DNA of 64,000 nt from Flavicella sediminum (GTDB lineage Bacteria; Bacteroidota; Bacteroidia; Flavobacteriales; Flavobacteriaceae), in NCBI RefSeq assembly GCF_006381105.1, contig NZ_VDET01000007.1, positions 378,705 to 442,704 of the forward strand. The letters run 5' to 3'. Position numbers and translations under genes: made by a program. This document shows, one piece after another, positions 17,143 to 26,772 of the stretch. The notes beneath the pieces are model-generated. The model was not told where the DNA came from. It ran no database searches and saw nothing but the letters and a program-made list of their open reading frames with translations. Position 1 is the stretch's first letter, and each line of letters opens with the position of its first letter.

Positions 17143-17751
17143 TTATATTAAGGTAAACAAAAAGATAGCATAGACAAAGAAACGCACAAAACGAAACAAA
17201 CCTAAGTAAGCCGCCCATTTAATAGGATAACCTGTTATTCCACAAACCATCATAACCATAGAAAACGGAACCGGCAATAAAGCAGAAACAACCACAAAAA
17301 AACCACCCCATTTCTTTAAATTCTTAAAAAGATCGCCATATTTTCTAATGGCCCAATCGTGAATTTTAGGAACGTGGATAATCTTTTCTCCCAAATAGAA
17401 AGATACGAGACCACCCGCATAGGAAAGCGCAGCCAAAATAGCGACCAATATCCAAGCATTTACGTGAACATGTGTACTGAGTTCTTTAGACCAAATGATA
17501 AACAAATCTGGAGGTAAAATTCCGAGAAAAGATTCAGAAACCGTAAATATTAAAAAGACCGCCCATGTATCAACATTGGTAACAATAAAGCTAAAAATTT
17601 CTTTTAGCGTAATTACATAGGTTTCCATTAAAAAAATCAATCCAAAAAACACCCCAATAACAATCCCTAATTTGGTAAGGTTGCTACCTAAAAAAGAAAA
17701 TAAACCTGTTCTTCTTAAATAATGGTAATACAATTTTGAATATCTGTTCAT
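17143..17751 (-). CDS. DedA/VTT-like membrane protein
   Basis: A 202-residue polytopic membrane protein resembling the DedA/YqaA (VTT domain, SNARE-associated) family, members of which act in lipid flipping or membrane homeostasis. It has about five hydrophobic stretches; the segment KKWGGFFVVVSALLPVPFSMVMMVCGITGYP resembles the DedA re-entrant motif and is split by the proline-rich PVPFS. It follows the SulP gene by 13 nt on the same strand and is likely co-transcribed. Family assignment is fairly good; substrate unknown. Confidence 0.72.
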   Translation of the reverse strand: MNRYSKLYYHYLRRTGLFSFLGSNLTKLGIVIGVFFGLIFLMETYVITLKEIFSFIVTNVDTWAVFLIFTVSESFLGILPPDLFIIWSKELSTHVHVNAWILVAILAALSYAGGLVSFYLGEKIIHVPKIHDWAIRKYGDLFKNLKKWGGFFVVVSALLPVPFSMVMMVCGITGYPIKWAAYLGLFRFVRFFVYAIFLFTLI

Positions 17752-17764
17752 AGCTACTTTTATA

Positions 17765-19420
17765 TTATTTGGAATAAATACCTTTTGTAAAACTTTCAGG
17801 ATCGGCAGCTAAATGATAACGAGGATCGTCAATATCTTCAATTACTACCTTATGAAAACTATCGTCACTTTTGTACAACAACACTTTACACTCTTCACTC
17901 AAATGTTTTAACTTAATTGTTTTCCCTGCCTTTTGATACTTGTCAACTATATTAGAAATAGCTTCAATTGCCGAATGGTCACTAACACGAGATTCAACAA
18001 AATCAATTTCTACCTGATCTGGATCATTTTTTACATCAAATTTTTCATTAAAACCAGATACAGAACCAAAGAATAGTGGTCCCCAAATTTCATAGGTTTT
18101 TGTTCCATCTTCTTTTAGTCTTTTTCTAGCTCTAATTTTTGTCGCATTTTCCCAAGCAAAAACCAATGCTGAAATTATAACCCCAACAAATACGGCAATT
18201 GCCAAATCTTCAAACACGGTTACTAAAGAAACGGTAATTAATACAACCGCATCTGCCACTGGAATTTTACGAAGAATTCTAAAACTTGACCAAGCAAAAG
18301 TTTCAATAACCATCATAAACATTACACCTACTAAAGCCGCAATCGGCACTTGTTCAATATATTGATCTGCAAATAAAATAAAGATTAACAGAGTAACTGC
18401 GGTAATAATCCCAGATAATCTTCCTCTACCACCTGCGTTGATATTAATTACTGTTTGTCCAATCATACCACAACCTCCGGTACCTCCAAACAATCCACTT
18501 ACAATATTTCCAGCACCTTGTGCAATACATTCTTTATTTCCATTTCCTCTTGTTTCTGTTAGCTCATCTACCAAGTTCAAGGTCATTAAAGATTCTATCA
18601 GACCAACAGAAGCAGCTAAAAAAGCAAAGGGAGCTACAAATAATAAGGTATCTAAATTAAAAGGTAAATTGGCCCAAAGCTCTTTATTTGGGGTTGGAAA
18701 TTTCCCTTCCAATCCAGTCCCTCCACCTTCTCTTATATAAGAACCTACAGTAGAAACATCTAAGTCTAGAAAAACAACCACACCAGTTGTCACCAATATA
18801 GCCGTTAAGGCTGCAGGAATTTTTGTAGTGATTTTAGGTAAGAAAAATATGATGGCCATGGTTAATGAAACCAAACCAATCATTAAATACAATTCCGAAC
18901 CTTCCATATAAATGTTCAAGTATTGCTTTACACCTTCTGCAGAAACGTTCATTTCTTTGTGAGTGAACATTTTTACTTGTGCCATAAAAATCACAATCGA
19001 CAATCCGTTTACAAACCCCATCATAACAGGATGTGGAATTAAACGAACAAAACGACCTAATTTTAACAAACCAGCACTAATTTGAAATAGCCCCATTAAA
19101 ACAACAGCCGCTAACAAATAAAAATACCCCATATTTTCAACAGGAGCATCAAACAACATTCCTTTGGTATGACCTTCAGCAATCATACTAACAAAAATAA
19201 CCGCCACGGCACCGGCAGCACCAGAAATCAATCCAGGTCTACCACCAAAAATAGCGGTAATTAAACCCACAATAAAAGCACCTGACAACGCTACTAAAGG
19301 ATCTATTTGTGCAACAAAAGCAAATGCAACAACCTCAGGAATCATTGCTAAAGAAACTGTTATTCCAGCTAAAATATCATCTTTCGGATTTTGAACTACT
19401 TTTCGTATAAATTCAGTCAT
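17765..19420 (-). CDS. SulP-family inorganic anion transporter
   Basis: A secondary transporter of the SLC26/SulP family (sulfate, bicarbonate or other anions) in the inner membrane. Multiple hydrophobic helices cover residues 1-415; family stretches include GLISGAAGAVAVIF, GFVNGLSIVIF and a GNIVSGLFGGTGGCGMIGQT segment. A cytoplasmic STAS domain lies at about 440-540 (VDFVESRVSDHSAIEAI). Length 551 is normal. The promoter upstream matches the consensus well. No sulfate assimilation or carbonic anhydrase gene is adjacent, so the anion is unassigned. Confidence 0.92.
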   Translation of the reverse strand: MTEFIRKVVQNPKDDILAGITVSLAMIPEVVAFAFVAQIDPLVALSGAFIVGLITAIFGGRPGLISGAAGAVAVIFVSMIAEGHTKGMLFDAPVENMGYFYLLAAVVLMGLFQISAGLLKLGRFVRLIPHPVMMGFVNGLSIVIFMAQVKMFTHKEMNVSAEGVKQYLNIYMEGSELYLMIGLVSLTMAIIFFLPKITTKIPAALTAILVTTGVVVFLDLDVSTVGSYIREGGGTGLEGKFPTPNKELWANLPFNLDTLLFVAPFAFLAASVGLIESLMTLNLVDELTETRGNGNKECIAQGAGNIVSGLFGGTGGCGMIGQTVININAGGRGRLSGIITAVTLLIFILFADQYIEQVPIAALVGVMFMMVIETFAWSSFRILRKIPVADAVVLITVSLVTVFEDLAIAVFVGVIISALVFAWENATKIRARKRLKEDGTKTYEIWGPLFFGSVSGFNEKFDVKNDPDQVEIDFVESRVSDHSAIEAISNIVDKYQKAGKTIKLKHLSEECKVLLYKSDDSFHKVVIEDIDDPRYHLAADPESFTKGIYSK

Positions 19421-19445
19421 TACAAATGTGTTTTTTTATAGAGTG

Positions 19446-19475
19446 CAAAAATACGCTTAATATTTATATTGACAA
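19446..19475 (-). promoter_or_regulatory. Consensus promoter of the SulP operon
   Basis: On the minus strand TTG (19475-19473), a 19-nt spacer and TATTTTTG (19453-19446) match TTG-N19-TAnnTTTG. The leader would be about 20 nt before the ATG at 19420. Confidence 0.75.
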
Positions 19476-19551
19476 GCTTTCTAAACAACAGTTTAAGGCC
19501 TTCTGCAAGATTGCATAAAGCCTACTTAAATTTAGCAACAAATTTGACGAG

Positions 19552-20133
19552 TTAAAACAGTAATTTAATGTTTGGATAAGTGTTTTTTAATGCCACTTCC
19601 GTTTCCATTTCATTTTTAAACAGCACATCCGTTATTCCTTCTTCTTCTTGCGGAACTAGCGCTCCTGAGTAATCAGTTTTCATTAAATACCAATAGGTAA
19701 CTTTTAAACGCCACTCCTCCTTAAAATAAAAAGTATGGTAAGTTGTCTCCAATGGAGAAATGATTTTTAATTCATTTACCCCGCACTCCTCTTCAACTTC
19801 TCGTATGGCAGCCGTTTCTTTATCTTCTCCTTTTTCAATATGCCCTTTAGGCAAATCCCATTTATCAAAGCGGTAAATAAATAGGACTTCCTTATTATTA
19901 TTTAAAACTTTTCCGCCAGCGGCTTCAACAACTTTAAATTCTTTTTTAAACAATTCCCAATCTTCTGAAAGGTTTTCTACAAATAAAAACACACCTTCTA
20001 CCTCCTTTTTTGCAAGAACTTTAATGACATTTTCCAAGTTCCATATCTTCATATCAAATAAGACAAAATTATTTCTCTTTTTAAATGAATCTATGAAAAT
20101 AATTGGCTTGTCATTCATAAAAACTTTATACAT
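19552..20133 (-). CDS. NUDIX hydrolase
   Basis: Hydrolyses a nucleoside diphosphate linked to another moiety. The Nudix box GHIEKGEDKETAAIREVEEE plus CGV is complete, with all catalytic glutamates (about residues 113-135). An N-terminal domain of about 90 residues precedes it. I choose the ATG at 20133; longer readings reach into the divergent pyrE coding region. Substrate unknown. Divergent from pyrE with 7 bp between the two start codons. Confidence 0.88.
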   Translation of the reverse strand: MYKVFMNDKPIIFIDSFKKRNNFVLFDMKIWNLENVIKVLAKKEVEGVFLFVENLSEDWELFKKEFKVVEAAGGKVLNNNKEVLFIYRFDKWDLPKGHIEKGEDKETAAIREVEEECGVNELKIISPLETTYHTFYFKEEWRLKVTYWYLMKTDYSGALVPQEEEGITDVLFKNEMETEVALKNTYPNIKLLF

Positions 20134-20136
20134 TTG
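20129..20136 (+). promoter_or_regulatory. TAnnTTTG -7 element of pyrE, 4 nt before the ATG
   Basis: TACATTTG ends 4 nt before the pyrE ATG at 20141, predicting a leaderless or nearly leaderless transcript, as for prfB. It overlaps the start codon of the divergent NUDIX gene. A minus-strand TATCTTTG at 20159-20152, inside pyrE, could serve the NUDIX gene. Confidence 0.5.
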
Positions 20137-20140
20137 CAAC

Positions 20141-20782
20141 ATGATTTTGAACAAAGATACAGCAAATGCTACAGCTAAATTGCTTTTGCAAATAAAAGCA
20201 ATAAAATTAGAGCCAAACACACCGTTTACTTGGGCTTCAGGATGGAAATCGCCAATCTATTGTGACAATAGAATCACGCTTTCGTTCCCACCAATTCGTA
20301 ATTTCTTAAAAGAAAATATGGCTAAAATTATCGTTGAAAAATACGGTAAACCAGATGTCATTGCTGGCGTAGCTACAGGGGCTATTGCTATTGGTGTATT
20401 GGTAGCTCAAGAATTGGGAGTTCCTTTTGTTTATGTACGACCAGAAGCTAAAAAACACGGACGTCAAAACCAAGTGGAAGGCTTTTTAGAAACAGGATCT
20501 AACGTAGTTGTTGTAGAAGACTTAATTAGTACCGGTAAAAGTAGTTTACATGCCGTTGAAGCTTTGAATAAAGCCAATGTAAATGTAAAAGGAATGATTG
20601 CCATTTTTACCTATGGTTTTGAAATTGCTGACGCTAACTTTAAAGAAGCGAATATTGACCTTACTACTTTAAGTAATTACGAGCACTTATTAGAACAAGC
20701 CTTAAAAGATAATTATATCACACAATCTGAACTTGGAGCACTTTCTCAATGGAGAAGAGACCCTAGTACTTGGAAACAATAA
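20141..20782 (+). CDS. pyrE: Orotate phosphoribosyltransferase
   Basis: Adds ribose-5-phosphate from PRPP to orotate, giving OMP in pyrimidine synthesis. FTWASGWKSPIYCDNR near residue 29 is the orotate-site motif and VVVVEDLISTGKSS near residue 122 is the PRPP-binding loop. About 213 residues. The start at 20141 gives the conserved N-terminus; earlier in-frame codons run through the NUDIX gene. Followed 9 nt later by an SRPBCC gene in the same direction. Confidence 0.96.
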   Translation: MILNKDTANATAKLLLQIKAIKLEPNTPFTWASGWKSPIYCDNRITLSFPPIRNFLKENMAKIIVEKYGKPDVIAGVATGAIAIGVLVAQELGVPFVYVRPEAKKHGRQNQVEGFLETGSNVVVVEDLISTGKSSLHAVEALNKANVNVKGMIAIFTYGFEIADANFKEANIDLTTLSNYEHLLEQALKDNYITQSELGALSQWRRDPSTWKQ

Positions 20783-20791
20783 ACTAGAATT

Positions 20792-21181
20792 ATGCAAATA
20801 GAAGGAAAAAAAATCACTGCTTGGAAAGGCTCAGAAGACATCTTCGGTTTTTTAACAAAACTAGAAAACTACGAGCAACTGATGCCTGAAAACACAGAGA
20901 AATTTCAAATTGATGGAGATTCTTTTATTTTCGGTTTAAAAGGAATGCCTGAAATTAGATTGATTATTAAAGAAACAACACCAAATACATCGGTTATTTT
21001 AGGTGCAGCTAGTAGCAAAATGCCTTTTACTTTAGCCATAGCTATAGCAGAAATTTCTGAAAATAGTTCTGAAATTCAATTACTATTTAATGGTGACTTT
21101 AATCCAATGATTAGCATGATGGCTAAAAAGCCATTGACTAAATTTATTGAAGCATTAACTGAAAATATCGAAAAACTTTAA
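20792..21181 (+). CDS. SRPBCC (START-like) family protein
   Basis: A 129-residue START/Bet v1-like fold protein: a single hydrophobic-ligand cavity domain with the alternating beta pattern and a long C-terminal helix (PLTKFIEALTENIEKL). Ligand unknown. It follows pyrE closely, a neighbourhood that I recall from other Flavobacteria. Its stop abuts that of convergent birA with no spacer. Confidence 0.78.
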   Translation: MQIEGKKITAWKGSEDIFGFLTKLENYEQLMPENTEKFQIDGDSFIFGLKGMPEIRLIIKETTPNTSVILGAASSKMPFTLAIAIAEISENSSEIQLLFNGDFNPMISMMAKKPLTKFIEALTENIEKL

Positions 21182-21916
21182 TTAGTTGATCAATTGGATC
21201 TCTTTTATTTCAAATTCTTTAATAGATTCGTCTTCTAACTCCACTTGAAGTTTTCCTAAATTAGAGACATTTTTGATTTTACCTATAAAAACAGCATCCT
21301 CACTATCTTTAAACATAGTGGGGATTTCTTTTTTATACAAGGCCTGCAAATAACTTGCTTTAATTGCCTCAAAATTTTCCGGCACACAAAATTCGATATG
21401 ACTTTTTATAGAGACTATTAGGTCGTTTAGCAACACAGTTCTATCAATATTTTTACCTAATTTTTTCTTTAAAGAACTAGCTTTACCAAATTCTTCAGAA
21501 AACTTGGATTGATTTACATTTAAGCCCACTCCGATAATAGAATGCTTAATTTCTTCTTTATTCAAAACATTTTCAATAAGAATTCCGCCAATCTTTCTGT
21601 TCCCTGCCATAATGTCGTTAGGCCATTTGATCTTCAACTTTGAGAGTCCGTACCTTTTCAAAACCTCAAAAACGGCCAACGAAACGGTATAATTTAAATA
21701 AGTATAATCAACAAATTTAAACTTCTGAAAACCACAAAAAACACTAAACATCAGGTTTTTACCTGGTTCAGAATACCATTTAGCACCTACCTGTCCCCTA
21801 CCATGAGTTTGTTCTTCGGCAGTTACAACGGTATAGTTTTCAACACCACCATTGCTTACGTAATCTTTTAAAAAAGTATTGGTAGAACCAATGGCATCAA
21901 GTTTGATAATATGCAT
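21182..21916 (-). CDS. birA: Biotin--[acetyl-CoA-carboxylase] ligase
   Basis: Attaches biotin to the biotin carboxyl carrier protein of acetyl-CoA carboxylase through a biotinyl-AMP intermediate. Recognisable parts: GSTNTFLKDYV, HGRGQVGAKWYSEPGKNLMFS split across the catalytic loop, and KWPNDIM. Length 244 means it lacks the N-terminal helix-turn-helix of E. coli BirA, so it is a ligase without repressor function. Divergent from rsfS. Confidence 0.94.
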   Translation of the reverse strand: MHIIKLDAIGSTNTFLKDYVSNGGVENYTVVTAEEQTHGRGQVGAKWYSEPGKNLMFSVFCGFQKFKFVDYTYLNYTVSLAVFEVLKRYGLSKLKIKWPNDIMAGNRKIGGILIENVLNKEEIKHSIIGVGLNVNQSKFSEEFGKASSLKKKLGKNIDRTVLLNDLIVSIKSHIEFCVPENFEAIKASYLQALYKKEIPTMFKDSEDAVFIGKIKNVSNLGKLQVELEDESIKEFEIKEIQLIN

Positions 21917-21973
21917 AGAGAAAATATAAAGAAATGTAAGTTATTATATAGTATTTTAATAACAAAAAAGTAA

Positions 21974-21981
21974 TAACTTTG
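21974..21981 (+). promoter_or_regulatory. TAnnTTTG -7 element of the rsfS-ftsH operon
   Basis: TAACTTTG fits the -7 consensus and lies 22 nt before the rsfS ATG in the 87-bp gap after birA. No clear TTG is found at the usual -33 distance. Confidence 0.45.
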
Positions 21982-22003
21982 CTGCAAAATTAAATAATTT
22001 TTA

Positions 22004-22375
22004 ATGTCTAAAAAAAATATAAGTACAGATCAGCTAATTTCAATCATAATTGAAGGGATTGAAGATGTCAAAGGAGAAGATATCCAGCTGTTAGATCTAA
22101 GAGATATAGAGAATACCGTTTGCGATTATTTCGTAGTTTGTTCGGGTAATTCAAATACACAGGTTAAAGCCATTTCAGGAGCAATTCAAAAGAAAGTTGG
22201 TAAAGAAGGTCAAGAAAAAGCTTGGCATGTTGAAGGTGAATCAAATGCTGAATGGGTCTTAATTGATTATGTTCATGTGGTGGTTCATGTTTTCCAAAAG
22301 CAAATCAGAGAATTTTACGACATTGAAAGTCTGTGGGGTGATGCAAAAATCACCAAAATTTCTTCTTCTCTATAA
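22004..22375 (+). CDS. rsfS: Ribosome silencing factor RsfS
   Basis: Binds ribosomal protein L14 and blocks joining of the subunits when nutrients are low. The fold is seen in LDLRDIENTVCDYFVVCSGNS, WHVEGESNAEWVLIDYVHVVVHVF and a C-terminal YDIESLWGDA. Length 123 is standard. First gene of a seven-gene operon; ftsH starts 20 nt after its stop. Confidence 0.95.
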   Translation: MSKKNISTDQLISIIIEGIEDVKGEDIQLLDLRDIENTVCDYFVVCSGNSNTQVKAISGAIQKKVGKEGQEKAWHVEGESNAEWVLIDYVHVVVHVFQKQIREFYDIESLWGDAKITKISSSL

Positions 22376-22395
22376 CCCATTATAGTTTACAACGC

Positions 22396-24417
22396 ATGTC
22401 TACAAAAAATAAAAAAAGCAACAATCTTAAGGACTCTAATTTCAAACCTAAATTCAATTTTTATTGGATATATGGTGGACTTTTTGTCTTATTAGTTTTT
22501 TATCAATTCTTTACTGCTGGTGATCTTCCTCAAAAAGAAATCACGCAAAATAAATTTGAAACTATTTTAGAAAGTAATGACATTGACAAAATTGTCATTC
22601 TTAATAATCGTGTTGCTCAATTATTTATAAAAGAACAAGCGTTAGAAAAAGAAGAATACAAAAAATTCAAAAAACCAGCAGGTTTATTCCAAGGAAAGAC
22701 AGCCTTATTTGAATACAAATTTGGAGATCTTCAAAACTTCGAGAAAAAATTAGAAAAAGCTAAAGAAGAATACGGATTAGAATTTGACAAAGCCAATAGA
22801 GAACAAACGGATTTATTTGATACTATTTTGTCTTACTTACCCTTTATCTTCCTTATTGGTTTATGGATTTTCTTTATGAGACGTATGTCTGGTGGAGGTG
22901 CTGCCGGAGGCGGTGGTGGTCAAATATTTAATATTGGTAAATCTAAAGCCAAGTTATTTGATCAAGATCAAAAAGTGAAAACGACATTTAAAGATGTAGC
23001 AGGATTGCAAGGAGCCAAAGAAGAAGTACAAGAAATTGTAGATTTCTTAAAAACACCTGAAAAATACACTTCTTTAGGAGGTAAAATTCCAAAAGGTGCT
23101 TTGTTGGTAGGTTCGCCTGGTACAGGTAAAACTTTATTAGCAAAAGCAGTTGCTGGGGAGGCAGGAGTTCCTTTCTTTTCTTTATCTGGATCAGATTTTG
23201 TTGAAATGTTTGTTGGTGTAGGTGCTTCACGTGTTCGTGATTTATTCAAACAGGCACAACAAAAATCTCCTTCAATTATTTTTATTGATGAGATTGATGC
23301 TATTGGTAGAGCGCGTGGTAAAAACAATATGACTGGCGGTAATGATGAACGTGAAAATACGCTGAATCAATTACTAACAGAAATGGATGGTTTTGGTACA
23401 GACACCAATGTAATTGTTTTAGCTGCTACAAACAGAGCAGATGTACTTGATAAAGCTTTGATGCGTGCAGGTCGATTTGATAGACAAATTTTTGTTGACT
23501 TACCAGACATCAATGAACGTAAAGCTATTTTTGAGGTTCATATGAAACCTTTGAAATTAGGAACGGATGTAAACGCAGAATTCTTATCACAGCAAACGCC
23601 AGGTTTCTCTGGAGCTGATATTGCTAATTTATGTAACGAATCTGCTTTAATTGCTGCCAGAAAAGGAAACACGGAAATCCATAACCAAGACTTTTTAGAT
23701 GCTGTTGACAGAATTGTGGGTGGTTTGGAAAAGAAAAATAAAATTATTTCTGTTAAAGAAAAGAAAACAATTGCTTATCATGAGGCTGGTCATGCAACCG
23801 CAAGTTGGATGCTTGAACATGCCGCTCCTTTGGTAAAAGTTACCATTGTACCAAGAGGTCAATCTTTAGGTGCTGCTTGGTATTTACCTGAAGAAAGAAT
23901 GATTGTACAAACAGAACAAATGCTTGATGAAATGTGTGCTACCCTTGCCGGAAGAGCTGCAGAGAAAATCATGTTTGATAAAATATCAACAGGAGCATTA
24001 AATGATCTTGAAAAAGTTACAAGACAAGCAAAAGCCATTGTTACTATTTATGGTTTGAATGAAAAGATTGGTAATATCACTTATTACGACTCTTCGGGAC
24101 AAAGTGAATACAGCTTCTCTAAACCTTATAGTGAAGACACTGGAAAAATAATTGACCAAGAGATTTCAAATATAATTGAAACACAATACCAAAGAGCTAT
24201 TACTATTTTATCTGAAAACAAAGACAAACTAATTCGTTTGGCTGAGTTACTTTTAGAAAAAGAAGTTATTTTTAAAGATGACTTGATTGAAATTTTTGGT
24301 AAAAGACCTTTTCAAGAAAATGTTTTGGTAAACAATAACAAGTCGAAAGAAATTATTGAAGAAAGCCCAACAGACAAAGAAGTAAAGAACGACACGGAAA
24401 TTGAAATAACTGAATAA
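22396..24417 (+). CDS. ftsH: ATP-dependent zinc metalloprotease FtsH
   Basis: Membrane-bound AAA+ protease that degrades misassembled membrane proteins and short-lived regulators. Two membrane segments (about residues 22-38 and 146-163) flank a periplasmic domain; the glycine-rich linker [11 protein letters not shown] follows. Walker A is GSPGTGKT near 235, SRH region and zinc site HEAGH near 460, all intact. Length 673, with a polar C-terminal tail. It is in one operon with cdsA and psd, which fits its known role in controlling lipid enzymes in other bacteria, though that link is inference here. Confidence 0.98.
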   Translation: MSTKNKKSNNLKDSNFKPKFNFYWIYGGLFVLLVFYQFFTAGDLPQKEITQNKFETILESNDIDKIVILNNRVAQLFIKEQALEKEEYKKFKKPAGLFQGKTALFEYKFGDLQNFEKKLEKAKEEYGLEFDKANREQTDLFDTILSYLPFIFLIGLWIFFMRRMSGGGAAGGGGGQIFNIGKSKAKLFDQDQKVKTTFKDVAGLQGAKEEVQEIVDFLKTPEKYTSLGGKIPKGALLVGSPGTGKTLLAKAVAGEAGVPFFSLSGSDFVEMFVGVGASRVRDLFKQAQQKSPSIIFIDEIDAIGRARGKNNMTGGNDERENTLNQLLTEMDGFGTDTNVIVLAATNRADVLDKALMRAGRFDRQIFVDLPDINERKAIFEVHMKPLKLGTDVNAEFLSQQTPGFSGADIANLCNESALIAARKGNTEIHNQDFLDAVDRIVGGLEKKNKIISVKEKKTIAYHEAGHATASWMLEHAAPLVKVTIVPRGQSLGAAWYLPEERMIVQTEQMLDEMCATLAGRAAEKIMFDKISTGALNDLEKVTRQAKAIVTIYGLNEKIGNITYYDSSGQSEYSFSKPYSEDTGKIIDQEISNIIETQYQRAITILSENKDKLIRLAELLLEKEVIFKDDLIEIFGKRPFQENVLVNNNKSKEIIEESPTDKEVKNDTEIEITE

Positions 24418-24448
24418 ATAGTAATACTTAAAATTTACCCTTTAGTAA

Positions 24449-25039
24449 ATGAATATTTTTAAGAAATTATTTAACATTCAAGAATCCTCTAAAGACAAGG
24501 AAATAAAAAAACAAGATGTACATCTATCCTTAGATGACCTATTTGTTCATCATTTCATTGACAAAGGAGGTAAATTTCTTTATTCGACTTCCTTACAAGA
24601 AATAGCAAACAATTTAATTTGTGTTCTTGAAGAAAATAATTGGAAAAACATTACCTGTTTGGATCCTGATCAATTGAGTGTATACACAGATCAACTATCC
24701 ATTGAAGTAAATTCGAATATTGAAACCAAAACACCTATATTTACTAGCTGCGAACATTTAATTGCAGATTCTGGAAGTATCTTATTTTCTTCTAATCAAT
24801 TAAAAGAAAATAAATTAAATACGCTCAGTAAAGACTTCATCGTTTTTGCTAAAACAAGTCAACTTGTAAAAAATATGGGGGAAGGTTTAACGGGAATTAA
24901 AAGTAATTTTAAAGAAAACATTCCTACAAACATTTGTGCAGTTAAAAACTACTCACTTGATAAAAGTGATGACAATGACTTGACTTTCGGACTTAATAAT
25001 TCGAAAAATTTATATTTATTATTACTTGAAGATCTATAA
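24449..25039 (+). CDS. LUD-domain (LutC/YkgG-like) protein
   Basis: A 196-residue protein with the LUD fold found in the LutC lactate utilisation subunit. Visible features are the LISCEHLIADSGSILFSS-type stretch (TSCEHLIADSGSILFSSNQ) and a C-terminal hydrophobic LYLLLLEDL. LutA and LutB partners are absent, so a lactate role is doubtful; such orphan LUD genes next to ftsH and cdsA are familiar in Flavobacteria and are of unknown function. Spacing to cdsA is 3 nt. Confidence 0.75.
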   Translation: MNIFKKLFNIQESSKDKEIKKQDVHLSLDDLFVHHFIDKGGKFLYSTSLQEIANNLICVLEENNWKNITCLDPDQLSVYTDQLSIEVNSNIETKTPIFTSCEHLIADSGSILFSSNQLKENKLNTLSKDFIVFAKTSQLVKNMGEGLTGIKSNFKENIPTNICAVKNYSLDKSDDNDLTFGLNNSKNLYLLLLEDL

Positions 25040-25042
25040 TCT

Positions 25043-25849
25043 ATGAACAATATGCTTACAAGAGCAATTGCAGGTGCTGTATTTGTTTCTTTATTAGTTT
25101 TTTCATTGCTATTCCACTCCTATTCATTTTTAGGCTTGTTCTATTTCTTTATGATCGTTAGTGTTTTTGAAATGTCAAAAATGCTTCAAGTGAAAAATAA
25201 AATTATTTATTTAATAGCAACACTACTATTTTTAACACATAGTAATTTACTACCTGTAAACTATATTAGTTATTTAGAAGCGGGTACAATAATTGCCTGT
25301 TTAGGCCTATTTGCAAACCAATTGTTTACTATAGAGTCCAACGCTATCAAAGAACTAGGTGCCGCTTTTTTAACCCTACTTTACGCCTGTGTCCCTTTTT
25401 TATTCATGATTAAAATTCCTTTTTTTACGGGAGCATATGAAGGCACCGTATTACTAGGATTATTTATTTTGATTTGGTCAAATGACACCTTTGCCTATTT
25501 AACAGGAAAAAGTATCGGGAAGCACAAATTAATGGAAAGAATTTCTCCTAAAAAAACGATTGAAGGTTTTGTAGGAGGTTTTATAGCAACCATGCTTATT
25601 GGATATTTTTTAGCATTTTATTTTCAAATATTGACCAGCCTACAATGGTTATTAATAGCCCTAATTGTAAGTTTATTTGGCGTAGTTGGCGATCTAACAG
25701 CCTCTATGTTTAAAAGATTAACAGGAACAAAAGACACTGGAAAAATAATTCCAGGACACGGAGGCATCATAGATCGACTAGATAGTATTATCTTTGTTGC
25801 TCCATTTATATATTTATACTTAAAAATCACATTAGAAAATGTTTCATAA
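25043..25849 (+). CDS. cdsA: Phosphatidate cytidylyltransferase
   Basis: Makes CDP-diacylglycerol from phosphatidic acid and CTP in the inner membrane, the branch point to phosphatidylethanolamine and anionic lipids. The family signature near the C-terminus is present: GDLTASMFKRLTGTKDTG and IPGHGGIIDRLDS. About seven hydrophobic segments; 268 residues. A second ATG at 25052 is possible. It overlaps psd by 11 nt, so both steps of phosphatidylethanolamine formation are co-translated, apart from the phosphatidylserine synthase, which is not here. Confidence 0.96.
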   Translation: MNNMLTRAIAGAVFVSLLVFSLLFHSYSFLGLFYFFMIVSVFEMSKMLQVKNKIIYLIATLLFLTHSNLLPVNYISYLEAGTIIACLGLFANQLFTIESNAIKELGAAFLTLLYACVPFLFMIKIPFFTGAYEGTVLLGLFILIWSNDTFAYLTGKSIGKHKLMERISPKKTIEGFVGGFIATMLIGYFLAFYFQILTSLQWLLIALIVSLFGVVGDLTASMFKRLTGTKDTGKIIPGHGGIIDRLDSIIFVAPFIYLYLKITLENVS

Positions 25850-26492
25850 AGAAGGTTTTAAACTTATTGTCGGTACACTAATACTTGTAACTGCTGGAGT
25901 ACTCTTAACAGATAAATTTGTAAATATTGCCTGGCTGCAATCTCTAATATATTTAATTTTCACATTTTTCCTTGTCATTATATTACAGTTTTTTAGAAAC
26001 CCTAAAAGACATACTAAAATTGGAGACAGTCATGTAGTAGCACCAGTTGATGGAAAAGTTGTTGTGATTGAAGAAGTTTTTGAAAAAGAATATTTCAAAG
26101 ACAAACGTATTCAAGTTTCCATATTCATGTCTCCTTTAAACGTTCATGTTACAAGATATGGATTAAGCGGTAAAGTTAATTTCAGCAAATACCACCCAGG
26201 AAAATTTTTAGTCGCTTGGCACCCTAAAGCTTCTGAAGAAAACGAAAGAACCACAGTTGTTGTTGAAAACAAAGTTTTTGGAGAAGTCCTTTATAGACAA
26301 ATTGCAGGTGCATTGGCTAAACGTATAGTTAACTATGCTAAAAAAGACATGAATGTAATTCAGGGAACAGATGCTGGATTTATAAAATTTGGTTCAAGAG
26401 TAGATTTATTTTTACCTTTAGATGCAGATATTAATGTCGTATTAAATCAAAAAGTGAAAGGTGCCGAAGATATAATTGCAACTAAAAAATAA
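25839..26492 (+). CDS. psd: Phosphatidylserine decarboxylase, short (archaeal-type) form
   Basis: Decarboxylates phosphatidylserine to phosphatidylethanolamine using a pyruvoyl group formed by self-cleavage. The cleavage motif is FGSRVD with Gly185-Ser186; APVDGKV near residue 68 and SPLNVHVTR near 98 are also conserved. One or two N-terminal membrane segments (about 8-52). Length 217 is the short form. Translationally coupled to cdsA. Confidence 0.94.
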   Translation: MFHKEGFKLIVGTLILVTAGVLLTDKFVNIAWLQSLIYLIFTFFLVIILQFFRNPKRHTKIGDSHVVAPVDGKVVVIEEVFEKEYFKDKRIQVSIFMSPLNVHVTRYGLSGKVNFSKYHPGKFLVAWHPKASEENERTTVVVENKVFGEVLYRQIAGALAKRIVNYAKKDMNVIQGTDAGFIKFGSRVDLFLPLDADINVVLNQKVKGAEDIIATKK

Positions 26493-26507
26493 GATGACTG
26501 GCGTAGT

Positions 26508-26771
26508 ATGGGAGAAAAATTAGACAAAGAATTTAATGAAGCCTTTGAGAAAGCATCGGCAATGACTGAAAAATTGCCACAAGATGTCATGCTCAACTTT
26601 TATGCCTACTACAAACAAGCAACTTCCGGTGATAACTTTTCCTTCAACGCAAATTTTGATGTTAGAAATGCTTTTAAGTTTAATGCTTGGATGCAATTAA
26701 GAGGAATAACCCCCGACGAAGCGAAGAAAAAATATATTGAATTAGTAAATGAATACTCAAAAACTAGATAG
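26508..26771 (+). CDS. Acyl-CoA-binding protein (ACBP)
   Basis: An 87-residue four-helix protein that binds long-chain acyl-CoA in the cytoplasm. The family pattern is complete: LDKEFNEAFEKA, LNFYAYYKQAT, FNAWMQLRGITPDEAKKKYIELV. ACBP is best known from eukaryotes but occurs in Bacteroidota. Its place between psd and a YceI gene, with gaps of 15 and 1 nt, supports a role in lipid supply. Confidence 0.93.
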   Translation: MGEKLDKEFNEAFEKASAMTEKLPQDVMLNFYAYYKQATSGDNFSFNANFDVRNAFKFNAWMQLRGITPDEAKKKYIELVNEYSKTR

Positions 26772-26772
26772 C

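Noticed and set aside
24449-25039. Lactate utilisation (lutABC) locus
   Set aside because: Only a LUD-domain protein is present, with no LutA or LutB, inside a lipid operon.
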